Both the position numbers and the translations under genes were made by a program. From assembly GCF_014652635.1 (NCBI RefSeq), contig NZ_BMZE01000001.1:1290977-1354976 (forward strand): a stretch of DNA of 64,000 nucleotides. Reading direction: 5' to 3'. Below are positions 37,918 through 47,316 of this stretch, piece by piece; within the stretch, counting starts at the first letter, position 1; each line of letters opens with the position of its first letter. The notes beneath the pieces were generated by a model that saw only the letters and a list, made by a program, of their open reading frames with translations, had not been told where the DNA came from and did not search any database. Source of the DNA: Devosia pacifica. GTDB lineage: Bacteria; Pseudomonadota; Alphaproteobacteria; Rhizobiales; Devosiaceae.

Positions 37918-38852
37918 GACTGCACCCGGATTCTAGGATCAATCGCGATATAGGCGATGTCGATCAGAAGATTTATAAAAACGACAAAGAAGGCAAAGAT
38001 CACGGCCCCGGCCTGGATCACTGGATAATCGCGCTCGGCGATGGCACCGATCAGGGTTTCGCCGAGCCCAGGCCGATTGAACACCAACTCAATAGCGACC
38101 GAACCGGAGAGGGTCGCCAGCAGGCTGAGCCCTAAGCCGGTGGTCACGGGCAACAGAGCGTTGCGAAGTCCGTGGCGATAGATCACGCGGTTCTCACGCG
38201 CACCCTTGGCTCTAGCTGTCCGCACATAATCCTTACCCAACACTTCGAGCAGCGACGTGCGGGTCAACCGACCAAGAAAGGCCGACTTGACCATGGCAAG
38301 TGTCAACGCCGGCAGAAAGACGTGATGCAGGCGGCTCAAAAAATCCGTGCCCCCGCCATTGATTGGGAACCAGCCGAGGTTGAGCGAAAAGACGATGAGC
38401 ATTAGGGCGCCGAGATAGAAATCAGGAATAGCGTAGCCGATCAGTGAAAACACTCGCACGCCACTATCCGGCAACTTGTTTCTATTCGTTGCCGCCAATA
38501 CACCGAGCGGCACCCCGATGATGACGCCCATGCCCGTAGCCACCAGAGTCAGTTCGATCGTATAGGGCAGGTTGGCCGCGATGATACTAGCGACAGGCAC
38601 GTTGGAGACCAGCGAACGGCCAAGGTTGAGCGTCAACATGTCCCACAGAAAAATGAAATATTGCTGCCAAAGTGGCAGGTTCAGTCCCATCTGCTCGCGG
38701 AACAGCTCGAGTTGGGCGGGCGTGGCCATGTCGCCCAATGCAACCTGCGCCGGATCGCCGGGCAGGATGCGGAGGGCCACGAACACGAGCGTCAGCACCA
38801 ACAGGATTGTCGGGATGGCGTCGATCAGGCGTAAGCCGATCATTCGTCCCAT
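37914..38852 (-). CDS. Dpp/Opp-type ABC permease, DppB-like, cluster B
   Basis: 312 residues. DppB signatures are LRILPGDPAQVALGDMA, the EAA loop DYVRTARAKGARENRVIYRH and FNRPGLGETLIGAIAERDY near the C-terminus. It follows the binding-protein gene by only 20 nt. Unlike clusters A and C and the TTT operon, there is no hairpin in that junction. Confidence 0.94.
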   Translation of the reverse strand: MGRMIGLRLIDAIPTILLVLTLVFVALRILPGDPAQVALGDMATPAQLELFREQMGLNLPLWQQYFIFLWDMLTLNLGRSLVSNVPVASIIAANLPYTIELTLVATGMGVIIGVPLGVLAATNRNKLPDSGVRVFSLIGYAIPDFYLGALMLIVFSLNLGWFPINGGGTDFLSRLHHVFLPALTLAMVKSAFLGRLTRTSLLEVLGKDYVRTARAKGARENRVIYRHGLRNALLPVTTGLGLSLLATLSGSVAIELVFNRPGLGETLIGAIAERDYPVIQAGAVIFAFFVVFINLLIDIAYIAIDPRIRVQS

Positions 38853-38872
38853 GTTCGTGACCCTTCTATAGA

Positions 38873-40489
38873 CTAGCTGACGATGCGCGCCTGATTTAGC
38901 GGCCAGTAGGCGTAGCCCGACTCGACGTCGAACCCGAGATCGATCCGCGGATTACGCGCAATCACGTAGGACAGCGTGATGATGCCAAGTAGCGGCAGAT
39001 CTTCGAGGACCTTGCGCTCGATTTCTTCGATCACCTCGATACGCTTGTCGAAGTCGGGCTCGTCCTGGGCCTGGTCCAGCAGATCGTCGATCCCCGGTAT
39101 GGCAACCCCGTAGTGGCTGTAGTTGCCCTGTCCGCTGCCATCGGGTTTGGCGTCGGCGGGCGCCGCCAGACGCTGCAGAAACGGCAGGGTCGGCACCGGC
39201 GGGAAGCTCGATGAGTTGAGCGCCACAGAGTTCTTAGCGAGGTTATTCTCGGCATGCATGGTGGCGTGGTCGATGATGTCGAGATCGAGGTTGATGTTGG
39301 AGGCGCGCAACTGCTCCTGGATGATCAGCATGATCGTGGAGTAGTCTTCGCGCTGGCTGGTATAGGCGGGAATGGTTATCCCGTCAGGGTATCCGGCTTC
39401 GGCGAGCAGTTCCATGGCCTTTTCGGGGCTGTACTCGTACTGCAACTCCTCTGGCAGTTCCTCGCGCGTCACCGAGCCCGCGAATTGGGGTGCGATTATG
39501 CCGACCATTGGGGTTGAGAGTTCGCCAAAGGCAGAGGCGATCTGGGCGCTGTCGATGGCGTAGCGGAAGGCCTTGCGGACTCGGATATCGTCCAGCGGCT
39601 CGTATTCGAGGTTGAGATGGAGCGTATTGAAACTCCCCGGCGCCGTGGCATCGAAGATGGTGTCGGGGTCGCGCTGGCGCATGGTGGGGATCCAACCCGG
39701 CTGACGCACCCCTTCGATCATGTCGACCTGGCCGGACGCGAACGCAAGCGTGCGCGCGGTGGTGTCGGCGATGAAGGAGACGCGCACGTGCTCGGTGGCC
39801 GCCGGCTCGTCCCAATAATCGGGGAAGGCGGTGAGCAATATGCTGCTTTCGTCGGTGCTTTCGACGAAATAGGGGCCGGTACCAACGGGGTCGAAATTGA
39901 AGTCCTCCCCTTTTTCTTCGAACGCGTCTTGGCTGAGAATGCTGGCTGCCAGTGTAACTGCGGTGCTAGCGTTAAACAGCGGATCTGGCCGTACGAGCGT
40001 CACCACGAATGTGTAGTCGTCTGGCGCGTCGATGCTCTCGATATTATTAAACAGCACCTTGCCTGCGCTGATAACGTCGGGATCGATCTGTCGACCGTAG
40101 GTAAACATCACGTCCCGCGATGTCATTTCGCCGTAGCCATGGTGGAACTGTACGCCTTGGCGCAAATGGTAGGTCCAGGTGCGCGCGTCTTCGGATACAT
40201 CCCAACTCTCGGCAAGAGCGGGTTGGAAGTCGTCAGGCGTGACGGCGAACGTGCCGGGCCTGGACTGCACGAGGCCATTGAACACCTGATAGATGGCCCA
40301 GTTATCGCCGCCGGTCAGGCCGGATTGCTGGGGATTGATACCTGACGGGGCCCGGGCGGCCAGCGCGATACTGATCGTGCCCTCTTCTGTCTGGGCATAG
40401 GCGCCGGGTGCGCCGAACTGCAAGGTCGCGAAAGTCGCGACGCCCGCAGCGGTGGTATTCGTCAGAAACCGTCTTCTGGTCAGTGCCAT
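38873..40489 (-). CDS. Dpp/Opp-type ABC substrate-binding protein, Tat-type signal, cluster B
   Basis: 538 residues. The N-terminus has the twin-arginine motif TRRRFLTN followed by a hydrophobic stretch ending AYAQ, so Tat export is likely, unlike the Sec-type signals of the cluster A and C receptors. SBP family 5 blocks are present: QPALAESWDVSEDARTWTYH, LRQGVQFHHGYGEMTSRDV and RVRKAFRYAIDSAQI. It would present the substrate to the DppBC permease. The ligand is unknown, presumably an acid handled by the adjacent enolase-superfamily enzyme. Confidence 0.93.
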   Translation of the reverse strand: MALTRRRFLTNTTAAGVATFATLQFGAPGAYAQTEEGTISIALAARAPSGINPQQSGLTGGDNWAIYQVFNGLVQSRPGTFAVTPDDFQPALAESWDVSEDARTWTYHLRQGVQFHHGYGEMTSRDVMFTYGRQIDPDVISAGKVLFNNIESIDAPDDYTFVVTLVRPDPLFNASTAVTLAASILSQDAFEEKGEDFNFDPVGTGPYFVESTDESSILLTAFPDYWDEPAATEHVRVSFIADTTARTLAFASGQVDMIEGVRQPGWIPTMRQRDPDTIFDATAPGSFNTLHLNLEYEPLDDIRVRKAFRYAIDSAQIASAFGELSTPMVGIIAPQFAGSVTREELPEELQYEYSPEKAMELLAEAGYPDGITIPAYTSQREDYSTIMLIIQEQLRASNINLDLDIIDHATMHAENNLAKNSVALNSSSFPPVPTLPFLQRLAAPADAKPDGSGQGNYSHYGVAIPGIDDLLDQAQDEPDFDKRIEVIEEIERKVLEDLPLLGIITLSYVIARNPRIDLGFDVESGYAYWPLNQARIVS

Positions 40490-40505
40490 GGTGGTGTTCT
40501 CCTCG

Positions 40506-41663
40506 CTATGAGCGCTGGGTCGTTACCGGAATGCTGCGCTCTTGCATCTCGGCGGAATCGAAAGTCATGCCCAGGCCTGGAGCGGTCGGCAGGTGAAACA
40601 GTCCGTTCTTTGGTTCAGAGGGATTGTCGAACACCGCGCCTGCGCGCTCCCAGCCGTCTGCCAGTTCGACTGGCTTGCTGAGGTGCATGATGGTCGAAAG
40701 GACGTGCAGATTGGCCAGATGGCCGATCGATGGCTGGGTCTGGTGCGGCACCAGTTCCACGCCATGGGCATGCGCCATTGCGGCGCATTGCATGAGCCCG
40801 GTGATACCGCCCATCTTGGTGATGTCGGGCTGGACCATGCGCACGCCGGCATTGATCAGGTCCTTGAGCCCTTGCAGGGTATAAGTTTGCTCACCGGCCG
40901 AAACGGTAATATCGAGCCGCTGGGCTACCTCGCCCATCGTCGAGACGTGGTAGTGCTGTACTGGCTCCTCGAACCAGGTATAGCCCAAATCCTCCAGTGC
41001 GCGGCCGACGCGCATCGCACCGCCGACCGAGTAGCCGTTGTTCGCGTCGAAGCCGAGAACGAAGTCATCCCCAAGCAGCTTGCGCACCGCCTCGGCCTTC
41101 TTGATGTCACCGATGATATCGACATCTTGCTTGGTGCGATCACCGTCCCAGCGAATCTTGACGGCCGCCGGCTGCTCCTTTTCAACGCGCCTTTCGACGA
41201 CAGAGACAACCTCGTCCACGCTGCGCCAGGCATTGCCCCCGATCGATGCATAACACGGCATCTGCGTCCGCCATGCCCCGCCGAGCAGCTTGTAAACGGG
41301 CAGATTGAGGATCTTGCCCTTGAGGTCCCACAGTGCGATATCAAGTGCCGCAAGCGCCCCTGTGGTTGCCCCGTCCGGACCGAGTTTAATGCATTTGTGC
41401 ATCAGGGTATCGAGCAGGACGGCATGATCGAGTGGATCAGCGCCGATCAACGCCGGAGCCATGTCCTGCGCGATGATCACCAGAGATGCCAGTCCGCCCT
41501 GCATGGGCGATGCCTCTCCGAGCCCGAACATCCCCTCGTCGGTCTCGATGCGCACAAACGCGCTAAGCGGCCCTTTCTTTGACGAGGCCGGACGGTCCTG
41601 GTTTCCCGGCAAGCCACTTCCGTTCCACTCCAACTGGAATGTCTCGACCTTGGTGATCTTCAC
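40506..41663 (-). CDS. Enolase-superfamily protein (mandelate racemase/muconate lactonizing-like), cluster B
   Basis: 385 residues with the full mandelate-racemase-type set: K-x-R motif in AVKIRWDG, metal ligands Asp in GFDANNGYS, Glu in TWFEEPV and Glu in SAGEQTY, and the Asp/His dyad in QPDITKMGGITG and VELVPHQTQ. It is not close to the cluster A pair, which have K-x-H and a different barrel. The two clusters therefore probably act on different acids although transporter and regulator are related. It lies between the binding-protein gene (16 nt) and the aldehyde dehydrogenase gene. Confidence 0.9.
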   Translation of the reverse strand: MKITKVETFQLEWNGSGLPGNQDRPASSKKGPLSAFVRIETDEGMFGLGEASPMQGGLASLVIIAQDMAPALIGADPLDHAVLLDTLMHKCIKLGPDGATTGALAALDIALWDLKGKILNLPVYKLLGGAWRTQMPCYASIGGNAWRSVDEVVSVVERRVEKEQPAAVKIRWDGDRTKQDVDIIGDIKKAEAVRKLLGDDFVLGFDANNGYSVGGAMRVGRALEDLGYTWFEEPVQHYHVSTMGEVAQRLDITVSAGEQTYTLQGLKDLINAGVRMVQPDITKMGGITGLMQCAAMAHAHGVELVPHQTQPSIGHLANLHVLSTIMHLSKPVELADGWERAGAVFDNPSEPKNGLFHLPTAPGLGMTFDSAEMQERSIPVTTQRS

Positions 41664-41691
41664 GCCCTCTACTCCTCCTGTTCGACCCGCG

Positions 41692-43182
41692 CTACCAGCT
41701 GGCCGCGATGTACTTTGCCTCAGTGAATTCCCGAATGCCGTGGTGCGAGCCTTCGCGCCCGAGGCCCGATTGCTTTACGCCGCCGAACGGGGCCGCAGGG
41801 TCGGAGACCAGTCCGCGATTAAGCCCGATCATGCCGGCTTCGATCCGCTCCGAGACGCGTAGCCCCCGCCCCAGATCGGTTGTGTAGACGTAGGCCATCA
41901 GTCCGTACTCGGTAGCGTTGGCCATCCGCACCGCCTCGTCTTCGCTGTCGAAAATCGCGATTGGAGCGACCGGTCCGAAGATCTCCTCGTTCATGATGCG
42001 CGCCGAGCCATCGACCTGCGACAACACTGTCGGCGCAAAATAGAATCCCTCGCCGGGTTGCGCCTTACCGCCCGTGAGCGCCGTGGCGCCGCGCTCGACG
42101 GCATCGTCAACCAATCCCCCGATCCGCTCAACGGCATCCGGATTGATCAACGGACCGCATTGGGTGGAGGCGAGATATCCCTTTCCGACTTTCAGCGAGG
42201 CCATGCGCGCAGCAAGACCGTCGGCAAACGCCTGGTGAACGCCGCGCTGCACATAGAAGCGGTTCGCGGCCGTGCAGGCCTCGCCACCATTGCGCATCTT
42301 GGCAATCATTGCCCCATCGAGTGCCGCCTCGATATCGGCATCGTCGAACACCACGAAGGGTGCGTTGCCGCCCAGCTCCATCGAACACGAGACGACCGTG
42401 TCGGCTGCTTCCCGAAGCAGCTTGCGCCCGACCTCGGTAGAGCCTGTGAAAGACAGCTTGCGCACGCGCGGATCGTGCAGCATCGCGCTCACCGTCGCAC
42501 CGGACTTCGAGGTGGTATAAACGTTCACGACGCCGTCCGGCACGCCTGCCTCGCGGTAAATCTCTGCCAGCGCATAGGCCGTGAGCGGCGTTTCGGTGGC
42601 TGGCTTGAGAACGACCGTACAGCCGGCAGCCAGGGCCGGAGCGATCTTGCGAGTCGCCATCGCAGCGGGGAAGTTCCATGGCGTCACCAGCACAGAAACG
42701 CCGATCGGCTGGTACTGAACGATGATCCGGTTGGCGTCACTCGGAGCGTGATAGAGCTCACCGTTCAGCCGGACGGCTTCTTCGGCAAACCACCGGAAGA
42801 ATTCGGCGGCGTAAGCCACCTCTCCCTTCGCATCCGACAGAGACTTGCCGTTCTCGAGCGAAATCAGCTCGGCCAGCATGGTTTGCCTGTCCATCATCAG
42901 TTCAAAGCAACGCCGTAGGATCTCCGAACGCTGGCGCGGCGGGGTCGCGGCCCAGGCCGGCATGGCCTCCGAAGCGGCCGACACGGCATCGAGTGCATCC
43001 TCGACACTGGCATCAGCGACGGCGGCGATGGGCTTGCCGGTTGATGGGTCGATCACGTCGATCCGTGCTCCGGAGCCGCCAGGCCGCCACGTGCCACCGA
43101 TGAAAAGGTCTGTCGGCAGACGGTTCTGATCGAACGAGATTTCGGAGATCGGGCTATAGTGATTCATGGGATCATACGGCAT
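41692..43182 (-). CDS. Aldehyde dehydrogenase, succinate-semialdehyde dehydrogenase-like
   Basis: 496 residues from ATG 43182, which overlaps the iron ADH stop by 11 nt. ATG 43167 is an equally possible start, and neither has a clear SD. NAD(P)-binding motifs are [20 protein letters not shown] and [12 protein letters not shown]. The catalytic Glu is in MELGGNAPF and the catalytic Cys in [13 protein letters not shown]. The closest well-known family is GabD-type semialdehyde dehydrogenases. With the iron ADH just upstream it would complete an alcohol to aldehyde to acid oxidation. Confidence 0.92.
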   Translation of the reverse strand: MPYDPMNHYSPISEISFDQNRLPTDLFIGGTWRPGGSGARIDVIDPSTGKPIAAVADASVEDALDAVSAASEAMPAWAATPPRQRSEILRRCFELMMDRQTMLAELISLENGKSLSDAKGEVAYAAEFFRWFAEEAVRLNGELYHAPSDANRIIVQYQPIGVSVLVTPWNFPAAMATRKIAPALAAGCTVVLKPATETPLTAYALAEIYREAGVPDGVVNVYTTSKSGATVSAMLHDPRVRKLSFTGSTEVGRKLLREAADTVVSCSMELGGNAPFVVFDDADIEAALDGAMIAKMRNGGEACTAANRFYVQRGVHQAFADGLAARMASLKVGKGYLASTQCGPLINPDAVERIGGLVDDAVERGATALTGGKAQPGEGFYFAPTVLSQVDGSARIMNEEIFGPVAPIAIFDSEDEAVRMANATEYGLMAYVYTTDLGRGLRVSERIEAGMIGLNRGLVSDPAAPFGGVKQSGLGREGSHHGIREFTEAKYIAASW

Positions 43183-44422
43183 AAGTTTGAGATTGAAATG
43201 CGTTGAGGTTGCTGCGGTCACCCGCGTGGGCGGCACCGATCAGGTAGCGCATCGCCTCGAGATCGATTGGTCTTGGATTGTTCTTGATCAGCCGGGCCGA
43301 TGCCATGGCGTGCTCCGCAGTCCAGTCGAGATCAGCTTCAGAGAGTCCCATCGCTGCAAGTGAAACCGGCACGCCGATTACACCCAAAAGACGCTCGACA
43401 TGCTGGATCGTCGCTTCAACCGCTGCGTCCTCGCCCCGCCCTGCCACATCGGCGCCAAGCGCACAGCCAACACGCACAATGTCCGCACCGGCATGGGAAC
43501 GGTTAAAAGCCAGCGCGAAAGGCAGCATGGCGGCCACACCCAGTCCGTGAGGCGTGTGGGTCTTGGCACCGATGGGATACTGGGCCGCATGACACACGGA
43601 CGTCCCAGCTACTCCGAACGCCTGCCCCGCCAACAGAGCGCCAAACATCATCCGTGATCGCGCTGTCTCGTCGTTCGGACTCGTACAGGCGCGCTCCAGG
43701 CTCGCCCCGATGTGCTCGATAGCAGCCAACGCCGTCAGATCGCTGAGCTCGTTCTTACCCAGGAACACATGCTCGTGCGCTGTTTCGGCGGTGGGTGTCC
43801 GTTTGGCCGTTGTAAAGGCCTCAATGGCGTGCACCAGCGCATCGGCACCCGACATGGCCGTCAACTCTGGCGGACAGGAATACGTTAGCTCAGGATCGCA
43901 TATCGCAGTGTGCGGAATGAGATAGGGGCTCGCGATGCCAACCTTCAGGTCACGCTCCGCATCGGCGACCACCGCCACCGGTGTGACCTCCGACCCGGTG
44001 CCCGAGCTTGTCGGCATTGCGATCACCGGCAACGTCGGCCCCGGCACCTTGAACTCACCGTAGTAAGAGGACAACGGTTCGCCATATGAGAGCAATATGG
44101 CAATGGCCTTTGCCGCATCGATACAGCTGCCGCCACCAATTCCCAGCACGACATCCGCCCCAAAGGCCTTTCCTTCGGCGACGCCCTTGGTCAGGCAGGC
44201 GGCGGGAAGTTCCGGCTTGATACCCGAATAGAGAGCGAGCTCGACCCCCGCCGCTCGGATCGCCTCCACCAGCTCGGCGAATTGCCGGTCAGCCTCAAGC
44301 CGCGCATCGGTTACCACAAACAACCTCTTGCCAAGGGAGGCGGCGCTCTTGGCCACCGCAAACCTCTGGCCGGCACCGAACATGATGTTTCGGGGTGACC
44401 TTGAAACTCCAAACATCCTCAC
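43172..44422 (-). CDS. Iron-containing alcohol dehydrogenase (cluster B)
   Basis: 416 residues if started at GTG 44422, which has AGAGG 7 nt upstream. An ATG two codons later (44416) matches the N-terminus of the cluster A paralogue. Motifs: GIGGGSCIDAAK, AMPTSSGTGSEVTPVAVV, GADALVHAIEAF and CHAAQYPIGAKTHTPHG, with the expected Asp and three His metal ligands. It is strongly similar over its whole length to the ADH ending at 18072. It is the first gene of the cluster B operon after the decayed Ldh fragment. Confidence 0.92.
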   Translation of the reverse strand: MRMFGVSRSPRNIMFGAGQRFAVAKSAASLGKRLFVVTDARLEADRQFAELVEAIRAAGVELALYSGIKPELPAACLTKGVAEGKAFGADVVLGIGGGSCIDAAKAIAILLSYGEPLSSYYGEFKVPGPTLPVIAMPTSSGTGSEVTPVAVVADAERDLKVGIASPYLIPHTAICDPELTYSCPPELTAMSGADALVHAIEAFTTAKRTPTAETAHEHVFLGKNELSDLTALAAIEHIGASLERACTSPNDETARSRMMFGALLAGQAFGVAGTSVCHAAQYPIGAKTHTPHGLGVAAMLPFALAFNRSHAGADIVRVGCALGADVAGRGEDAAVEATIQHVERLLGVIGVPVSLAAMGLSEADLDWTAEHAMASARLIKNNPRPIDLEAMRYLIGAAHAGDRSNLNAFQSQTYAV

Positions 44423-44459
44423 GCTACCGCCTCTTCATGCAGCCGCTTCAGCGGCGTCC

Positions 44460-44786
44460 TTAGGCATGGAACCGAGTCCTCCGATACGAGTGGAACTCGA
44501 GATTAAAAACATCGACAGCACCCAAATCTTGAGCCCGTAGCGCAACCTCCTCTAGCGCCTCTGGCGCACCCCTCGAGCCTAGACCTTCACGCCCATCAAC
44601 TCTTGCAAATCCGGGCGCCTCACAGGGCCGGTGCTCTGCGTTCGACGGACAGGCCACGCCGATTGCGATCTGCTCGACTATGCGCGGCAACGATAATCCC
44701 TGCGAGGAGAGACCGACCATTTCGGCATCGGCCAGCAGCGGGTCCGCCGCCCCCTGTTCAACTGCGATCTGCCCCAAAATGAGCAC
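44460..44786 (-). pseudogene. Remnant of a malate/L-lactate dehydrogenase (Ldh_2) gene
   Basis: A 108-codon open stretch matches the N-terminal third of the intact cluster A Ldh protein. LLADAEMVGLSSQGLSLPRI aligns with LLFDAEMRGIASHGLLRLPR, EQIAIGVA with ERIANGVA, and APGFARVDGREGLG with SPGFLFVDGERGLG. The conserved His of SHGL is Gln here. The similarity fades after about residue 85 and the C-terminal two thirds are absent. It occupies the promoter-proximal slot of cluster B, next to the iron ADH, as in cluster A. It is most likely a degrading paralogue rather than a functional small protein. Confidence 0.75.
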
Positions 44787-44793
44787 GACATAT

Positions 44794-44807
44794 TATCCGA
44801 TCGTATA
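44794..44807. promoter_or_regulatory. Candidate GntR operator of cluster B
   Basis: TATCCGATCGTATA is an inverted repeat centred on CGATCG with one mismatched pair. It lies in the short divergent gap between the Ldh remnant and the GntR gene. The GGATA/TATCC half resembles the cluster A sites, though the spacing differs. Confidence 0.4.
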
Positions 44808-44865
44808 TTTTGTTGTTGGAGCAACGGTAGGGTGGTATCGGGGGGCTGTCAACTGGAGGTGATAT

Positions 44866-45552
44866 ATGACGAGTCGAAGGAACGAGGCGCAACGGGGTCC
44901 AATCCAACGTCCCCCGCGTCTTGGCGAGGAGGTTTACAGCGCGATCTACTCGCAGTTGATGACCTTGCAGATTCCGCCGGGGGGACGCATTTCAGTTGAT
45001 AGTCTGGTGCGCGATCTCGGCGTGTCGCAAACCCCGATCCGGGAGGCGCTCTCTCGCCTAGAAGCGCAAGGTCTTGTGACCAAGACCCACCTGGTCGGCT
45101 ACAGCGCCACCAACCAGATCGACAGAAAGAAGCTCGAGCAGCTTTATGAACTCCGGCTCCTGCTTGAGCCTCATGCCGCAGCAAGAGCCGCGATCAACAT
45201 GAGCGAGGAAGAGCTTGCCGATCTGGAACAGCTGGCGAATGACATGAAGACGCCTCCGGAGGACAACGGGGACCCTCGCACCGCATACAGTCGCTTCGCC
45301 CGCAACGATGCTGCTTTTCACGACAAGATTGCCGAGGGCAGCGGCAACGAGCTGGTTCAGGAGGCATTGGCCAGGCTTTACATCCACGTGCACCTGTTTC
45401 GGCTCTACTATCACACCCTCGCAACTGCGACCGCGAACGCGGAGCATAAAGAGATCATTCGCGCGCTAAAGCGGAGGGCGCCACAAGACGCAGAGAACGC
45501 AATGCGAGAACACATCTTACGCTCTCGAGAACGTTTCATTGTGGCTGTTTAG
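44866..45552 (+). CDS. GntR family regulator, FadR/FCD type (cluster B)
   Basis: 228 residues. Winged helix with LVRDLGVSQTPIREALSRLE, then an FCD domain with the pattern NDAAFHDKIAEGSGN, YIHVHLFRLYYHT and REHILRSRERF. GGAGG lies just before the ATG. It is divergent from the cluster B operon, and its product is a paralogue of the cluster A regulator, with shared segments such as EALSRLEAQGL and YELRLLLEPHA against YEMRLLLEPFA. It is expected to control the leftward operon and itself. Confidence 0.9.
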   Translation: MTSRRNEAQRGPIQRPPRLGEEVYSAIYSQLMTLQIPPGGRISVDSLVRDLGVSQTPIREALSRLEAQGLVTKTHLVGYSATNQIDRKKLEQLYELRLLLEPHAAARAAINMSEEELADLEQLANDMKTPPEDNGDPRTAYSRFARNDAAFHDKIAEGSGNELVQEALARLYIHVHLFRLYYHTLATATANAEHKEIIRALKRRAPQDAENAMREHILRSRERFIVAV

Positions 45553-46210
45553 TACTGAGGTCAACTCGCGGGTTTAACTACAACGCTCGATATGCGCGCC
45601 ACAGCGGAGCCTTGGGCCATCTTTAGGTCACACTGCTCGAGGCATCGGTGCACGACGTCGCGGGAAATCGCATATTCACCAAGCTCGAGGGCTGCCTACG
45701 CGCTTGAAGACCCTGCGGAAGTCCCGGGCCGCTGAAGAGGAGCGAGCCAACCTGCTTGGGCACTTGAGAGGATCGGAAACCGCGGATCGCTATTGCGATC
45801 CGATCGATCTCGAGAACCAGCTCGATGTGATCACCAGACTTCCGGTTCTGACGGGGCATCTGGGGCCCCAACCAATTCACCTCATCCCCTGGGTTGAGCG
45901 CCTGGAGATCGCTCCTTGGTCAAACGCTGCGAAACAGGCGCGTAAACAGATCCCGGTACTGGAAGTGAAGCATCACACCACAATCGAATGGATGGATAAT
46001 TGCGTCGACCAATGTGCGAACCTGGCGATCGCGACCGAGGGTACTCCTTTGGGCGTGCAGCTGCGCCTAGGACCAAGCACATCCGGCTTGTCCTGTTGAA
46101 TGCGGCACCGCATCCCCGGGCCGATGGAGGCAGAGCGCCCGGCAGCGGCTCGACATTTTGGGGTGGATTGTCTGCTTCTGGCGCGGGCGGCCTCAGCTCA
46201 TGTGTTCAAC
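45553..46210. other. Gene-poor stretch of unclear origin
   Basis: Frames of 85-130 codons are open on both strands between about 45620 and 46100. The minus-strand frame reads coherently but is broken by a stop near 45935, and neither strand shows an SD or a recognisable domain. It may be a decayed gene at the edge of the accessory region. No function is assigned. Confidence 0.35.
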
Positions 46211-46384
46211 TTAGTTGTCTGGGTCGATCTTGTGATAGTCGCCTTTGATCGCGTGCTGTCGGTCACGATGCATCTTCAAGGTGAAGCATAAGTGGTCATT
46301 GCCGTCTTTGCGAATGAAATATATCCAAACGAACAACGGGCTCAACAAGAGCATTCCAAGGATAAACTCTAGATAAAATGCCAC
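46211..46384 (-). CDS. Small single-span membrane protein (57 aa), unrecognised
   Basis: A 57-codon gene starting with GTG at 46384 behind AGGAGGGG (5 nt after AGGAGG) and ending with TAA at 46211. Residues 3-24 are strongly hydrophobic (FYLEFILGMLLLSPLFVWIY), followed by a basic/polar tail with several Lys, Arg, His and Asp residues (IRKDGNDH, KMHRDRQHAIKGDYHKIDPD). Predicted topology is a single inner-membrane span with a cytoplasmic C-terminal tail. The strong SD and protein-like composition argue that it is real. No family is recognised. It lies downstream of the nitroreductase gene with about 250 nt between. Confidence 0.6.
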   Translation of the reverse strand: MAFYLEFILGMLLLSPLFVWIYFIRKDGNDHLCFTLKMHRDRQHAIKGDYHKIDPDN

Positions 46385-46636
46385 ATTCCCCTCCTGACCG
46401 TAGAATAGTGCTCATAGCGGCAGAAATATCGTCGTCCAAGATTTAACGGTGCGAATGGTTAGGGACGCTGAAAAAAGTGTTGAGGCGCCAATGGCCGAAA
46501 TGGGGGTCGATAGCGGCCCACGACCTTTCGGCGAACGCTTCCTTGTTTCTCAATGGCGAGGACGGGGTGGAAAGAGGTCATGCGCGAGGCAGCGGAACAA
46601 TGGCAGCTTTGCGGGACTCGAGCCCGACTGGTTTGG

Positions 46637-47239
46637 CTACTCTGTACCTGATAAGGGATAACCAACGCAGATCAGAATGAGGGGCGTCAGTGGACTGCGG
46701 AGTTCGAGTATGTCGGCGGTTGCTTCATCGTGGAACCCCCCTACCCAGACGCACCCGAGCCCCTCCGCCACCGCTTGAAGATGAAGATTCTGGGCTGCCG
46801 CTCCAGCCTCCAAGTACACATAGCGCATTCCGCGGCTTCCGAAGGGCCGTTGTTCGGCGAAGGCGTGACTTGGAGCGACCATGTCTCCACAGACCGCAAT
46901 GATGCATGCAGCCTCGGTAATCCAAGATGGAGCGTCGATACAAGCCTGCCTCAGCCCCTCTCGGAGATCATCCCTCGAATCGATGTGCCTAAAGCCGAGA
47001 TTGTCCGCCTCAACTCGATAGAGCCTTTGCTCAAGACCCTCCACGCGGTTTGGAAGGCAAAACAGTTGAAGTGGATGGATCGCATGGGCTGAAGGGGCCG
47101 TCCTCTTGCCGTCCAAAGACGTGATGCCTTGCGCTGCCCAAATTAATCGCTCCAAAGCATCCAGGGGAATTCGCTTTTCACTGAACTCTCTGATGGTGCG
47201 GCGGCGAGAGAGAGCATCATTGATGGTGAGGTCGGTCAT
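46637..47239 (-). CDS. SagB/ThcOx-type nitroreductase family protein
   Basis: 200 residues with the FMN-dependent nitroreductase fold. The N-terminus has SRRRTIREFSEKRIPLDAL. This is followed by LIWAAQGITS, SAHAIHPLQLFCLPNRVEGL and the C-terminal FMN-binding block LEAGAAAQNLHLQAVAEGLG, with CVWVGGFHDE after it. The pattern resembles the SagB-type dehydrogenases that oxidise thiazoline/oxazoline rings in peptide natural products, but also stand-alone relatives. No YcaO or precursor peptide gene is next to it, so a housekeeping oxidoreductase is equally possible. Confidence 0.85.
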   Translation of the reverse strand: MTDLTINDALSRRRTIREFSEKRIPLDALERLIWAAQGITSLDGKRTAPSAHAIHPLQLFCLPNRVEGLEQRLYRVEADNLGFRHIDSRDDLREGLRQACIDAPSWITEAACIIAVCGDMVAPSHAFAEQRPFGSRGMRYVYLEAGAAAQNLHLQAVAEGLGCVWVGGFHDEATADILELRSPLTPLILICVGYPLSGTE

Positions 47240-47316
47240 GAGGCCGCATGATGGCTATCACGTTGCCAGATACAACCCTCAAAGCGGACATTCGCCAGGT
47301 CTTATGTTAAGGGCCG

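Noticed and set aside
45704..46099. A 131-codon rightward frame after the cluster B GntR gene
   Set aside because: No SD, and a minus-strand frame through the same bases is nearly as long and contains an in-frame stop. Coding strand and reality are both unsure.
46637..47239. A thiazole/oxazole-modified peptide (RiPP) cluster around the SagB-type protein
   Set aside because: No YcaO cyclodehydratase, precursor peptide or dedicated exporter is adjacent. The nitroreductase alone does not support such a cluster.
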